This document shows positions 54,701-62,633 of a DNA stretch of 64,000 nt, piece after piece. Location of the stretch: assembly GCA_963741985.1 (NCBI GenBank), contig CAVUKD010000001.1, positions 804,703 to 868,702 on the forward strand. Reading direction: 5' to 3'. How positions within the stretch are numbered: the first letter of the stretch is position 1; every line of letters begins with the position of its first letter. Position numbers and translations under genes: made by a program. The stretch is from Cryomorpha sp963741985. GTDB lineage: Bacteria > Bacteroidota > Bacteroidia > Flavobacteriales_D > Cryomorphaceae. The notes beneath the pieces are model-generated. The model searched no databases. It was not told the origin of the DNA and was given only the letters and a program-made list of their open reading frames with translations.

Positions 54701-55351
54701 CTAAAAATCGATTAACCCCATTTTGATGGCTGCCAGAACTATTCCAACGCGCGATCGGGCTCCAAGTTTTACAAACAACGATTCGCGATAGCCATCAACC
54801 GTGCGGTGGCTCACATTCATTTTGTCGGCTATTTCCTTATAAGTAAGCTCCGAACAACAATGTTCGAGGAAATCTGATTCGCGGTCGGATAAGTGTATTT
54901 CGGAGGCATCCGGCTCTCCTCCTTCCCCCCTTGAATAGTTTTTGTAAAGTAAACCCGACACTAATTCCGAGTGATAATATCCTTTGGAATGTACATCAGT
55001 TATGGCTTGAACGAGCTCATCGGGTTCAGCATCCTTGAGCAAATATCCACGTGCTCCGGCACGAATTACCTTTAAAACCGAGAAATCATCAGCGAACATG
55101 CTGAGGCCAATTACGTGCACATCCGGATATTTTTCCTTGAGGGCCGCGGTCGTTTCCCATCCGTTCATTACGGGCATATTCAAATCCATAAGAACGACAT
55201 CTACTTGATTTTCAGAAATATAATCGAGAAGAACTTGCCCATTTTCTGCTTGAAAGACCACATTCATATCCTTGGACTTCAATAAATTTGCAATGCCACT
55301 ACGAACCAGTTTATGATCGTCGGCGATGGCTATTTTTATATTCGATTCCAA
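54701..55351 (-). CDS. LuxR/NarL-type response regulator
   Basis: A 216-residue regulator with receiver domain (IAIADDHKLVRSGI, DVVLMDLNMPVMNG with phospho-acceptor Asp at about 55, VIGLSMFAD, GYLLKDAEPDEL) and LuxR output (HLSDRESDFLEHCCSELTYK, EIADKMNVSHRTVDGYRESL). The only usual start codon in frame is TTG 55351; the next in-frame codon upstream of use is a stop. It is the likely partner of the kinase 127 bases upstream. Confidence 0.93.
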   Translation of the reverse strand: MESNIKIAIADDHKLVRSGIANLLKSKDMNVVFQAENGQVLLDYISENQVDVVLMDLNMPVMNGWETTAALKEKYPDVHVIGLSMFADDFSVLKVIRAGARGYLLKDAEPDELVQAITDVHSKGYYHSELVSGLLYKNYSRGEGGEPDASEIHLSDRESDFLEHCCSELTYKEIADKMNVSHRTVDGYRESLFVKLGARSRVGIVLAAIKMGLIDF

Positions 55352-55478
55352 GATTTTAAAGCTTTAATACGGTTACCTCTTCAAAGAAGTCTCGCTTCCT
55401 TTCGGTAAATGTAAAAGGGGAAATCGAATAAACAAATATTAAATGAAATCTCTGCTCATTTAGAGTGATTCAGTTTGG

Positions 55479-56276
55479 TCAACCATCTAATTTCTGCAGC
55501 AATCCTTTTCTGGGAACAGAAATTTTTACGGTTGTGCCTGCAGAAGGGCTACTTTGAATATTTAGCTCCCCGCCAAGAAGTTGAATTCGTTTTTTCATGC
55601 TACCCATTCCTACCCCTTTATCCCTAAGTTGGGAGGTTTGAAATCCATCTCCATCATCCTTGATTTCAATCTCGAGTTGACTTTCTGAATGATTTACTCC
55701 AATATTCAGGTTTTCGGCATTAGCGTGTTTGAGGGTATTGCTAATGGCTTCTTGTACACAGCGGTATAGTATTATTTCAGCATTTGGCGAAAGCCCGGCA
55801 ACATCAAATTGCCCTGTGAAATCACAGTGTATTTCGCCAGTTTGATTAATGAATTTCACTTCCCTTTCAAGTGCCTTATGGATTCCTTCGCGGAGAATAT
55901 ACTCTCCATTCAGCGTTTTGCTCAAATTTCTCAAATCGCGAAGCGAACGGGTTATCAATTCTTTGGCTGAGTCTGCATGTTCGCGGTAATCCGCATCGGT
56001 CATTGAATTGAGGTTGAGCTTGGCCACGGTGAGAGTCTGCCCGATATTGTCGTGAATCTCTTCCGAAATGGTTGCCATAATTTGCTCGGTAAGTTCGAGT
56101 TGGGTGCGAAGCATTTCTTCCGAAAACTTCTGTTCACGAAGAATCCGTTCATTATGATATATCAGCTGGCGACGCTTGTACATATATACTGAGGCAAATA
56201 CAAAGACCACAAGAAGTACGAAGAGAAATGTTCCGATTACGGCATAAAATACAAAGTCATTGTTACTTAATGTCAT
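55479..56276 (-). CDS. Minimal sensor histidine kinase (HisKA_3 / HATPase)
   Basis: A 265-residue kinase with one N-terminal membrane helix (about 8-30) and no sensory domain of its own. DHp block SEEIHDNIGQTLTVAKL (phospho-accepting His at about 73), N-box EAISNTLKHANAENL, DDGDGFQTS, and GVGMGSMKKRIQLLGGEL. It overlaps the multi-pass membrane protein upstream by 14 bases, so sensing may be supplied by that protein. Cognate to the response regulator downstream. Confidence 0.92.
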   Translation of the reverse strand: MTLSNNDFVFYAVIGTFLFVLLVVFVFASVYMYKRRQLIYHNERILREQKFSEEMLRTQLELTEQIMATISEEIHDNIGQTLTVAKLNLNSMTDADYREHADSAKELITRSLRDLRNLSKTLNGEYILREGIHKALEREVKFINQTGEIHCDFTGQFDVAGLSPNAEIILYRCVQEAISNTLKHANAENLNIGVNHSESQLEIEIKDDGDGFQTSQLRDKGVGMGSMKKRIQLLGGELNIQSSPSAGTTVKISVPRKGLLQKLDG

Positions 56277-56919
56277 GACTCGAATATTTTTTTTTATTCA
56301 TATAAATCGCAACAATCAGAATGCTATAAAATAAACCCATCAACACTATATTTATATAATTGTAAAGACCTCCGGCAAATTCCTGAAGCAATTCTCTCCC
56401 CGCAAAATAAATCCCTGATGCTGAAAAGTAAAAGAGAATTCCGGATAGTGCTATAAAACGGCTATTTTTAATTGGATTTTCAGCGACATCAGAGAGCATA
56501 AAGTCCAGTAAAGATAGCATTGCGCAAACGGCATAAACAAAACTCCCGAACACAATTGCCTTCATAGAAACCTGATAGGCAGGCATGTGGGTCTTAACAA
56601 AATATGCTATAACCAATGTAGAAATCCCAAATATAAGCATCACTATATTTCGGGTGATCTTGCGCCCAGACAAGTAGTAAAAAATTGTAAACAATATGAA
56701 GTGATAGAAGAAAATAGCGAAATTGTACAATGAAGTATTCGAACCATGAAAGAGCTTCTTGATAATAAACGCAGCAAACAACTGAAGGAGACCAACGGCT
56801 AGCAAGTATATTCCTACCCATCTGTAGGCAGGGTGCAATTTTTTGTAATTCACCATTGCGAAAATTGCTCCACCAAGTGATATTGCATAGATAAGTAGTG
56901 ATATGATTTCCTCAATCAT
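56263..56919 (-). CDS. Multi-pass membrane protein, candidate sensor subunit
   Basis: A 218-residue protein with about seven hydrophobic helices and short loops (for example IISLLIYAISLGGAIFAMV, RWVGIYLLAVGLLQLFAAFI, NIVMLIFGISTLVIAYFV, YINIVLMGLFYSILIVAIYM). No known domain. It overlaps the kinase by 14 bases and starts six bases after the exported protein upstream, so the three genes are translated as one unit. By position it resembles a split receptor for the kinase (inference). Confidence 0.8.
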   Translation of the reverse strand: MIEEIISLLIYAISLGGAIFAMVNYKKLHPAYRWVGIYLLAVGLLQLFAAFIIKKLFHGSNTSLYNFAIFFYHFILFTIFYYLSGRKITRNIVMLIFGISTLVIAYFVKTHMPAYQVSMKAIVFGSFVYAVCAMLSLLDFMLSDVAENPIKNSRFIALSGILFYFSASGIYFAGRELLQEFAGGLYNYINIVLMGLFYSILIVAIYMNKKKYSSHDIK

Positions 56920-56925
56920 CGTATA

Positions 56926-57477
56926 TCACTTTCGAGTCCAATTTTTATTCCAAAGTTGACTCGAATTAAGGCTGCAGTCAAATGGGCAAACATTTGAATA
57001 ATCATAAATATAATCCGTCCAAATATCTCCATTATCAGGCAACATTAATTCAGGTTCAACGCCAATTCCCGGATCTGCATCAACCACCGCAACCCAAATA
57101 AGCGTGTAAGTGCTATCAATGTCATTGTACGCCGGAATAGCCGAAAGTCCAAGAAATTCCTTATTCAATGCTTTGGCTTTTGCCTTCAACGGATCAATCA
57201 GCGTGGCCTCATCAGCATAAAATTGAGAAATCGCCTGTCCTTTGTTCCGCAGCGGAGCCTGACTTCCCGAGGGAGTATTGGACTGATGATAATTTTGAAA
57301 AAAGGTATATGCTAAAGAATCTGATATCGGCCTTGAGCCCGAAGGTGGAGGAGGTGTACTTAGTTGTGTGGACGGTTGAGTCGTTGACGTATTCTGAGCT
57401 AAAACAGTGTTAACTGCAAGCCCTGAGACGCAGACGGCCCCGACTGCTAAAAACCTAAGCGTTAATTTTCTGGTCAT
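56926..57477 (-). CDS. Exported protein of unknown function
   Basis: From ATG 57477 the product has a signal peptide (MTRKLTLRFLAVGAVCVSGL, cleaved after VLAQ); ATG 57507 would spoil it. The mature part starts with a Thr/Ser/Pro/Gln-rich linker (about residues 28-60, with TPPPPSGSRP), then a compact region of about 120 residues ending in YDYSNVCPFDCSLN with two Cys. I recognise no family. It is the first gene of the sensor operon, with its own promoter, and may be a ligand-binding or inhibitory partner. Confidence 0.7.
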   Translation of the reverse strand: MTRKLTLRFLAVGAVCVSGLAVNTVLAQNTSTTQPSTQLSTPPPPSGSRPISDSLAYTFFQNYHQSNTPSGSQAPLRNKGQAISQFYADEATLIDPLKAKAKALNKEFLGLSAIPAYNDIDSTYTLIWVAVVDADPGIGVEPELMLPDNGDIWTDYIYDYSNVCPFDCSLNSSQLWNKNWTRK

Positions 57478-57514
57478 GACTAATTTGGTTAGTAAGTGTT
57501 GGTACATAGTATTT

Positions 57515-57544
57515 CAAAGAAACGATTCTTATAGTTTCCTCAAA
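57515..57544 (-). promoter_or_regulatory. Probable promoter of the sensor operon
   Basis: On the minus strand TTTG (57544-57541), an 18-base spacer and TTTCTTTG (57522-57515; 7 of 8). Transcription would start near 57510, about 33 bases before ATG 57477. Confidence 0.45.
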
Positions 57545-57619
57545 TGCAGCGTAAAAGAACAATATTAAGTGCAGTTTTAAAATATCAAATTCAAAAAAGG
57601 GTGTTTTTACCCGCGCGCT

Positions 57620-57639
57620 ATACCGTAAAAATACGGTAT
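57620..57639. promoter_or_regulatory. Perfect palindrome ATACCGTA-AAAA-TACGGTAT
   Basis: Eight-base arms around AAAA, 140 bases upstream of the exported-protein gene and 45 bases before a TATATTTG element on the plus strand. The shape fits a dimeric LuxR/NarL-type operator; the response regulator at 54701 is a candidate, which is inference. Confidence 0.5.
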
Positions 57640-57682
57640 GAATTTGGGTGTTTTAAATTCGTTTCAACCACATTACCAGGCA

Positions 57683-57690
57683 TATATTTG
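57683..57690 (+). promoter_or_regulatory. TATATTTG element, possible start of a small RNA
   Basis: Perfect TAnnTTTG match. No TTTG at the proper distance upstream, so support is partial; it fits the RNA candidate that follows. Confidence 0.35.
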
Positions 57691-57997
57691 TACCGCAAGT
57701 CAGCAGTACATTCTTTGAAAAACGCAGCAAAGCAACTAACCAATCCCTTTGGCTAACCTTGACTAAGCATCAATTATGGGGCTAACCACACCATGCTATT
57801 TCCTCGATTTTGGAAGAATGACGATGACTGAAAAAATCGATAAAAAGAATGGACTTGCAATATGGCGACCGATTAGCCAAACCCACCGGCAATCCTTCGG
57901 GTCCCTCGTCCGTTAAATCGGAACCAACCCGCCTGAAGGAAACCGGGCTATGAATCAAGAAGCCCGAAACGCTATGTTTCGGGCTTCTCATTTTTTT
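57691..57997 (+). ncRNA. Candidate non-coding RNA
   Basis: A roughly 300-base stretch with no credible protein frame on either strand, bounded by a TATATTTG element on the left and a strong plus-strand terminator on the right. Self-complementary words are present (GGCTAACC near 57751 and 57780 versus TTAGCC near 57871; GACCGATT/AATCGG). Not recognised as tmRNA, 6S, SRP or RNase P RNA by eye. The 24-codon frame MTEKIDKKNGLAIWRPIS.. is probably noise. Confidence 0.35.
57958..57997 (+). terminator. Strong rho-independent terminator, plus strand
   Basis: A perfect 13-pair stem AGAAGCCCGAAAC / GTTTCGGGCTTCT (57958-57988) with a five-base loop, followed after CA by seven Ts (57991-57997). On the minus strand no T tract follows, so it points to a plus-strand transcript, though no plus-strand gene lies directly upstream. 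Confidence 0.75.
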
Positions 57998-58020
57998 AGA
58001 TTCACCTAGCAATATTACTT

Positions 58021-58983
58021 TCATCCGCCATTAACCTTTCGATACCAAGCCACAAATTTCTCAAGCCCTTCCTCCATCTCCGTTTTAGGATCATAGCCAA
58101 AAAGCCTGCGCGCCTTGTCAATATCGGCAAAGGTGATATCCACATCTCCCTGCTGCATGGGCAATCTATCGATTCTAACCGGTTTGCCTACCGCCTCGCC
58201 AATGGCTGCGATAAGGTCATTGAGTTTTACCGGACTATTATTACCAAGATTCACAATTTCGAAAACCGAATCGTGATTCCACAAATATTCCAACGCTCCA
58301 TAGATGCCGCGCACCGTATCATCCACGAATGTGTAATCGCGTGCTGTGCTGCCATCTCCAAACATCGGAATGGATTTGCCTTCACTTATCAATCTTACAA
58401 ATTTATGTATAGCGAGATCAGGACGCTGCCGTGGGCCATACACCGTAAAGAAGCGGAGATTCACAATGTCGAGTTTATACAAATGATGGTATGTAAAGTT
58501 CATAAACTCGCAACTGCGCTTGGTAAATGCGTAAGGAGAGATGGGTTCGTATTCCTGCCCTTCTTCTGTAAAAGGTATTTTTTTTGAATTGCCATAAATA
58601 CTCGAGCTGCTGGCAAAAGCAATTTTACGGACTTTGCGAGCTACACAAAGCTCAAGAATATTATGAGTACCCGTAATATTGGTATCAATATAGTCTTGTG
58701 GATTTTCAATGGAAGGTCTTACCCCTGCCTTGGCAGCTAGATGTACCACCGAATGAAAAAGGGGTAAAAGCGTCAAAGCATTCGGATCGCGTAGATCGCA
58801 TTCACAAAATTGAAAATTAGAAAGTTTCTGTAATTCCTTGAGATTACGCTCTTTAATGTAGCGCGGATAGAAAGGGTCGAAATTGTCAATGCCAATTACG
58901 ACATGACCTTTATCTAGCAAAAATTCGCATAAATGAGATCCTATAAATCCAGCAGCGCCGGTTACAAGAATAGTTTCAGCCAT
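58021..58983 (-). CDS. UDP-glucuronate 4-epimerase-type NAD-dependent epimerase
   Basis: A 320-residue extended SDR: GxxGxxG motif TGAAGFIGSHLCEFL, HLAAKAGVRPSIENP, the catalytic Ser block FASSSSIYGNSKKIPF, YAFTKRSCE (YxxxK), and FFTVYGPRQRPDLAIHKFV, followed by DYTFVDDTV. The ARxRxGVRPSIE loop and RQRPD block fit the GAE (UDP-glucuronate 4-epimerase) group used for capsule or LPS. Complete length. Its stop is 24 bases from the strong hairpin at 57958. The ring of neighbours does not show a wider sugar operon. Confidence 0.9.
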   Translation of the reverse strand: MAETILVTGAAGFIGSHLCEFLLDKGHVVIGIDNFDPFYPRYIKERNLKELQKLSNFQFCECDLRDPNALTLLPLFHSVVHLAAKAGVRPSIENPQDYIDTNITGTHNILELCVARKVRKIAFASSSSIYGNSKKIPFTEEGQEYEPISPYAFTKRSCEFMNFTYHHLYKLDIVNLRFFTVYGPRQRPDLAIHKFVRLISEGKSIPMFGDGSTARDYTFVDDTVRGIYGALEYLWNHDSVFEIVNLGNNSPVKLNDLIAAIGEAVGKPVRIDRLPMQQGDVDITFADIDKARRLFGYDPKTEMEEGLEKFVAWYRKVNGG

Positions 58984-59022
58984 GCTGCGAATATAAACAA
59001 TTCAACAGCCTTGAGAGCCTTT

Positions 59023-59160
59023 TTATTGGACTTCCTCTGGTGCAGGCCGGGCACTAGATTCTTGCTGTGCATAGGCGGCACATACCTGATGAGCATTCGA
59101 GCAGGACTGAGTCGCCATAACCACAAAAACGATCCCTATTAAAGCGAATATTTTTTTCAT
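59023..59160 (-). CDS. Small lipoprotein, 45 aa
   Basis: Minus-strand frame from ATG 59160 to TAA 59025-59023. The N-terminus MKKIFALIGIVFVVMATQSC is a lipoprotein signal with lipobox TQSC; the mature peptide (CSNAHQVCAAYAQQESSARP) is about 26 residues with a second Cys. It is shorter than the usual ORF cut-off. It lies 40 bases upstream of the epimerase on the same strand and may be co-transcribed. Function unknown. Confidence 0.6.
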   Translation of the reverse strand: MKKIFALIGIVFVVMATQSCSNAHQVCAAYAQQESSARPAPEEVQ

Positions 59161-59273
59161 GCTATTGATTTCAAAATTCCATCCTTATACCAACAATAGA
59201 CTGAAAAGTTTCAAATCGCTGTGAATTCACCATTTATCCTTTTTCAAAACCACTCATACAGTACTTGGTCAAA

Positions 59274-59304
59274 ATATGGTACTTTGTTTTGCATAGTACC
59301 ATAT
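59274..59304. promoter_or_regulatory. Perfect inverted repeat over the promoter of the PadR operon
   Basis: ATATGGTACT (59274-59283) and AGTACCATAT (59295-59304), ten-base perfect arms with an 11-base spacer, centred on the -33 element of the promoter. A dimeric repressor bound here would block transcription. The PadR regulator encoded in the operon is the obvious candidate, giving autoregulation (inference). Confidence 0.6.
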
Positions 59305-59320
59305 AGTTTTTATATATTTG
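59288..59320 (+). promoter_or_regulatory. Bacteroidota-type promoter of the SdiA-regulated/PadR/PspC operon
   Basis: TTTG (59288-59291), a 21-base spacer and TATATTTG (59313-59320, perfect). Expected start near 59326, 16 bases before the GTG start at 59342. Confidence 0.7.
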
Positions 59321-59341
59321 TCCCATCAATCCATTTAAAAA

Positions 59342-60295
59342 GTGAAAAACATTCTTCCAAATATTCTAATTCTTCTTGTGCTGGTAGCCTTTTCTGCTAA
59401 AAGTGGCCACTGCCAGGTTCCTGCAAATATTGATTACGATTTGATCAAGCCGGATCAAATTTTGCATCTCCCGAACCAATTGATGGAAATTTCAGGGCTC
59501 GCTGCATTGCAAAATGAAACATTTGCCTGCGTGCAAGACGAAAAAGGAATTGTTTTTATATATGATGCACTCAAAAACGAGATCATAAACGAATTTAATT
59601 TTCATCTCGATGGCGATTATGAAGGAATAACAGAGGCACATGGCTCCATTTATATTCTGCGTAGCGACGGCACTATTTTTGAAATATCAGATTACTATAC
59701 ATCCGGATATTCGGAGCAGACTTACAAAAGTGGAATCCCTGCAAAAAACAATGAAGGACTTTGCTTTGACCCGAAAAACAATCGATTGCTGATTGCCAGC
59801 AAAAGCCATCCAAGCACAGAGCCGAAGAAAACACCACTTCGGGCAATCTATAGTTTTGATTTAAGAACCAAAAAATTATCCAAGATACCAGCCTACGAAT
59901 TCAATGTAAATGAACTCGAAGCTTACGCCAAAAAACACGATATAGCCTTGCCGGTGAAAATCAAAAAAGACGGAACCGTTTCCAAACCGTCATTAAAATT
60001 AAGAACGTCGGCATTGGCCATTCATCCTATTTCGAAAGAGCTTTACCTCCTTTCGGCAAAAGACTATTTTCTATTCATTTTCAATAACGACGGCGGCTTA
60101 ATACACATGCTTCCGCTTGATCCGGAAATGTACAACAAATCAGAAGGAATAACTTTTTATCAGAATGGCGATATGTTAATAACCAATGAAGGAGAGAAAG
60201 ACGGATCGAAAGAGGCGACAGCCTTGAAATTCAATTACAAGAAAAAAATGAAGCTCCCAATGAATCAAAAAACCTTGAATACCCCAACGGAATGA
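59342..60295 (+). CDS. SdiA-regulated domain secreted protein
   Basis: A 317-residue protein starting with GTG 59342 (MKNILPNILILLVLVAFSAK.. then GHCQ, a signal peptide). The body is a six-bladed beta-propeller-type SdiA-regulated domain: KPDQILHLPNQLMEISGLA, DGDYEGITEAHGSIYILRSDG, NNEGLCFDPKNNRLLIASK and NKSEGITFYQNGDMLITNEGE, in which the acidic loops resemble calcium-phytase-like sites. No catalytic role is proven for the family. Overlaps padR as ATGA at 60292-60295. Confidence 0.85.
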   Translation: MKNILPNILILLVLVAFSAKSGHCQVPANIDYDLIKPDQILHLPNQLMEISGLAALQNETFACVQDEKGIVFIYDALKNEIINEFNFHLDGDYEGITEAHGSIYILRSDGTIFEISDYYTSGYSEQTYKSGIPAKNNEGLCFDPKNNRLLIASKSHPSTEPKKTPLRAIYSFDLRTKKLSKIPAYEFNVNELEAYAKKHDIALPVKIKKDGTVSKPSLKLRTSALAIHPISKELYLLSAKDYFLFIFNNDGGLIHMLPLDPEMYNKSEGITFYQNGDMLITNEGEKDGSKEATALKFNYKKKMKLPMNQKTLNTPTE

Positions 60296-60618
60296 AAATC
60301 GAAAACACAAAAGCGCAAATGCGCAAAGGAGTATTGGAGTTTTGCATTCTCCAATTACTGAAAGTGCAGGAAATGTATCCTTCGGATATCATCCACGCTT
60401 TAAAAGAATCCAAGCTGATCGTAGTAGAAGGCACTCTATATCCGCTACTCACTCGGCTCAAAAATGCGGGAATACTGGACTACCGCTGGGAAGAATCCAA
60501 TGCAGGGCCACCCCGAAAATATTACAAACTTACGCCATTGGGCGAGCAGGTGCTCAGCGAATTACGCGAAACCTGGGATGAATTATTAAATGCCGTAAAC
60601 CGAACTATAAACAATTAG
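60292..60618 (+). CDS. PadR-family transcriptional regulator
   Basis: A 108-residue winged-helix repressor: MRKGVLEFCILQLLKVQEMYPSDI, the recognition region EGTLYPLLTRLKNAGILDYRW, and YYKLTPLGEQVLSEL. It lacks the long C-terminal coiled coil of classical PadR (subfamily 1 size). Overlaps the upstream gene by four bases and is two bases from the PspC gene. PadR-PspC pairs are frequent in Bacteroidota and respond to membrane stress. It probably binds the inverted repeat at 59274. Confidence 0.93.
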   Translation: MKIENTKAQMRKGVLEFCILQLLKVQEMYPSDIIHALKESKLIVVEGTLYPLLTRLKNAGILDYRWEESNAGPPRKYYKLTPLGEQVLSELRETWDELLNAVNRTINN

Positions 60619-60620
60619 CC

Positions 60621-62318
60621 ATGAACAAAACAATAAGTGTAAATATAGGAGGCCGCGTTTTCAATATTGAAGAGCTCGCCTACGACAAACTCAGCCGTTA
60701 TCTCAACACAATCCGTGGATATTTTGAAAAACGCGAAAGCACTGATGAGATTATCTCGGATATCGAATTGCGCATTGCCGAGTTGTTTATGGAACGTATT
60801 TCCAATCAGAAGCAGGTCATTACTGAAAAGGATGTGGATGAGATAATTACCATCATGGGAAAACCCGAAGACTATATGGATGGCGATGAAGAAGAAATGG
60901 AATTCGAGCAAACCCAGTCAAAAAGCCGCAGAAGCTCCAGCAAAGTGTTTCGCGATCCGGACAATAAAATAGTTTTTGGCGTATGCAGTGGAATCAGTGC
61001 TTATTTCGGAATTGATCCGATTATAATGCGCGCCATTTTTGCTGTGTCGTTCATTTTTTACGGATCAGGATTAATTTTGTATTTCATTCTCGCTCTTATA
61101 ATCCCAAAAGCGAAAACCACCGCCGAGAAACTGCAAATGCACGGGGAACCGGTAACGGTCGATAATATTTCGCGAAAGGTGGGCGAGTCATTTCATGGCG
61201 TGAAAGAGGATATCAAAGATTTTGGAAAAAAAAACAACATAAATGAAAATCGGGTGAGAAATGTGGGGAATCAGGCAGGAGAATTTATAAGTGATCTTTT
61301 TACTAATCTCGCAAGAATCCTGCGCATCTTGCTTATCATTCTCGTAAAAGTAATCGGTGTATGTCTTATTATAGCCGGAATTGGTGGAATCATTGGTGCA
61401 CTCGGTTTTCTTTTTGGTTGGGACACCTTTCTGGGCTTTGTGCACAATGGATTTGTAAACGATATGGATCTGCCCATTTTTGTACAATCGCTATTTGACT
61501 CCCAGGTTGACAAAACTTTGCTTACCGTCGGAATGATGATTGTGTTGATTGCACCCGCCATAGGCTTTCTACTTCTGGGTATTCGTATGCTTTTCGACTA
61601 CAAGAGAATACCTATCTGGATCGGTATAGTATTGGTAATAATATGGTTTGGTGGCGCGGCAATGCTTGCCGCAAGTGGCGCGGACATCTACAAACAGTTT
61701 CAGATAGAGACTTCCTTTTCCGAAAATGTACCGCTCGAATTCTCCAATTCGGATTTGCTCTATCTTGATATTATCAGTGATGCCGATGATAAATACAAAT
61801 TTACAAATGGTTTTGGCCGCCGGAATTTTTTAAGCACTTCGGATGTAACATTTCCGGGTATTAATTCGACTGATATTATATACATCGGAGAAAACGAATT
61901 TACGGTAGAAACCAATCTTGTGGACAGCTTATATCATTTACGTATAGAGTACACATCGCGCGGCTCAACTCAAAAAGATGCTATTGCCAATGCACGAAGT
62001 ATCGTATCGAACGAAATAGTTTCCGGCGACAGCTTATTGATAAGTCGTTATTTTGCAGTGCTTAAGGATGGGAAAATCAGAGGTCAGGAAGTAAAATATA
62101 TCCTCAACATTCCCGTTGGTAAATCAATTTACTTTACGAAAGGAAGCAATAAAATCATTTATGATGTTCCGAATGTGACCAATACCTATGATGGGAGAAT
62201 GATAAACCGTGCGTGGAAAATGACACCGGACGGATTGATGAATCCTCATTTTTCGCGCAAGCAAAGGCAGGATGATGATACTGATTATAATGACTCCTTA
62301 TATGACTCCAGCCATTAA
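60621..62318 (+). CDS. PspC-domain membrane protein
   Basis: A 565-residue protein in three parts: an N-terminal helical domain (MNKTISVNIGGRVFNIEELAY, residues 1-95, typical of Bacteroidota PspC proteins), a PspC domain (KVFRDPDNKIVFGVCSGISAYFGIDPIIMRAIFAV, about 110-170), then four to five membrane helices (about 230-355) and a C-terminal domain predicted to be outside or periplasmic (TSFSENVPLEFSNSDLLYL onward). The PspC module in E. coli controls the phage-shock response to envelope stress. With PadR next to it, it likely senses or responds to membrane damage. Confidence 0.9.
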   Translation: MNKTISVNIGGRVFNIEELAYDKLSRYLNTIRGYFEKRESTDEIISDIELRIAELFMERISNQKQVITEKDVDEIITIMGKPEDYMDGDEEEMEFEQTQSKSRRSSSKVFRDPDNKIVFGVCSGISAYFGIDPIIMRAIFAVSFIFYGSGLILYFILALIIPKAKTTAEKLQMHGEPVTVDNISRKVGESFHGVKEDIKDFGKKNNINENRVRNVGNQAGEFISDLFTNLARILRILLIILVKVIGVCLIIAGIGGIIGALGFLFGWDTFLGFVHNGFVNDMDLPIFVQSLFDSQVDKTLLTVGMMIVLIAPAIGFLLLGIRMLFDYKRIPIWIGIVLVIIWFGGAAMLAASGADIYKQFQIETSFSENVPLEFSNSDLLYLDIISDADDKYKFTNGFGRRNFLSTSDVTFPGINSTDIIYIGENEFTVETNLVDSLYHLRIEYTSRGSTQKDAIANARSIVSNEIVSGDSLLISRYFAVLKDGKIRGQEVKYILNIPVGKSIYFTKGSNKIIYDVPNVTNTYDGRMINRAWKMTPDGLMNPHFSRKQRQDDDTDYNDSLYDSSH

Positions 62319-62375
62319 CGCAAAATAACCAACCGATGCTCTTTTGAAGGAGTATCGGTTAAAAAACCTACTACC

Positions 62376-62564
62376 ATGCCAACCAAGAAAGTACTTATTA
62401 TTGCCCTTTTTGTTTTCGTCGGCTTTTTTGCGACATGCATCTGTTTCGCCATCGCTGTTAAATCCAATGGAAATAGAAACGCTGAGGAGGCAGCAACAAC
62501 GCATATCAATACCCATTATGAGCTCCCAAAGCTTATCCCGGCAGCCTGGTATGTAGGCAAATAG
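62376..62564 (+). CDS. Small membrane protein, 62 aa
   Basis: ATG 62376 gives MPTKKVLIIALFVFVGFFATC, a single hydrophobic helix, then IAVKSNGNRNAEEAATTHIN and a short tail (LPKLIPAAWYVGK). It starts 57 bases after the PspC stop and may belong to the same operon. The Cys at the helix end could make it a lipoprotein-like anchor, although no clean lipobox is present. Function unknown. Confidence 0.5.
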   Translation: MPTKKVLIIALFVFVGFFATCICFAIAVKSNGNRNAEEAATTHINTHYELPKLIPAAWYVGK

Positions 62565-62605
62565 CACGTCTTTGCAAAGAATAAGGATTTCGAAATTCAA
62601 TTTCT

Positions 62606-62613
62606 TACCTTTG
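62606..62613 (+). promoter_or_regulatory. TACCTTTG element before the E1 dehydrogenase
   Basis: Perfect TAnnTTTG 20 bases before ATG 62634; no clear -33 partner. Expected start near 62619. Confidence 0.4.
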
Positions 62614-62633
62614 CACTGCTGAATATTGCCTAC

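Noticed and set aside
57782..58024. 80-codon minus-strand frame between the sensor operon and the epimerase
   Set aside because: It runs through a strong terminator hairpin and the RNA candidate; likely non-coding.
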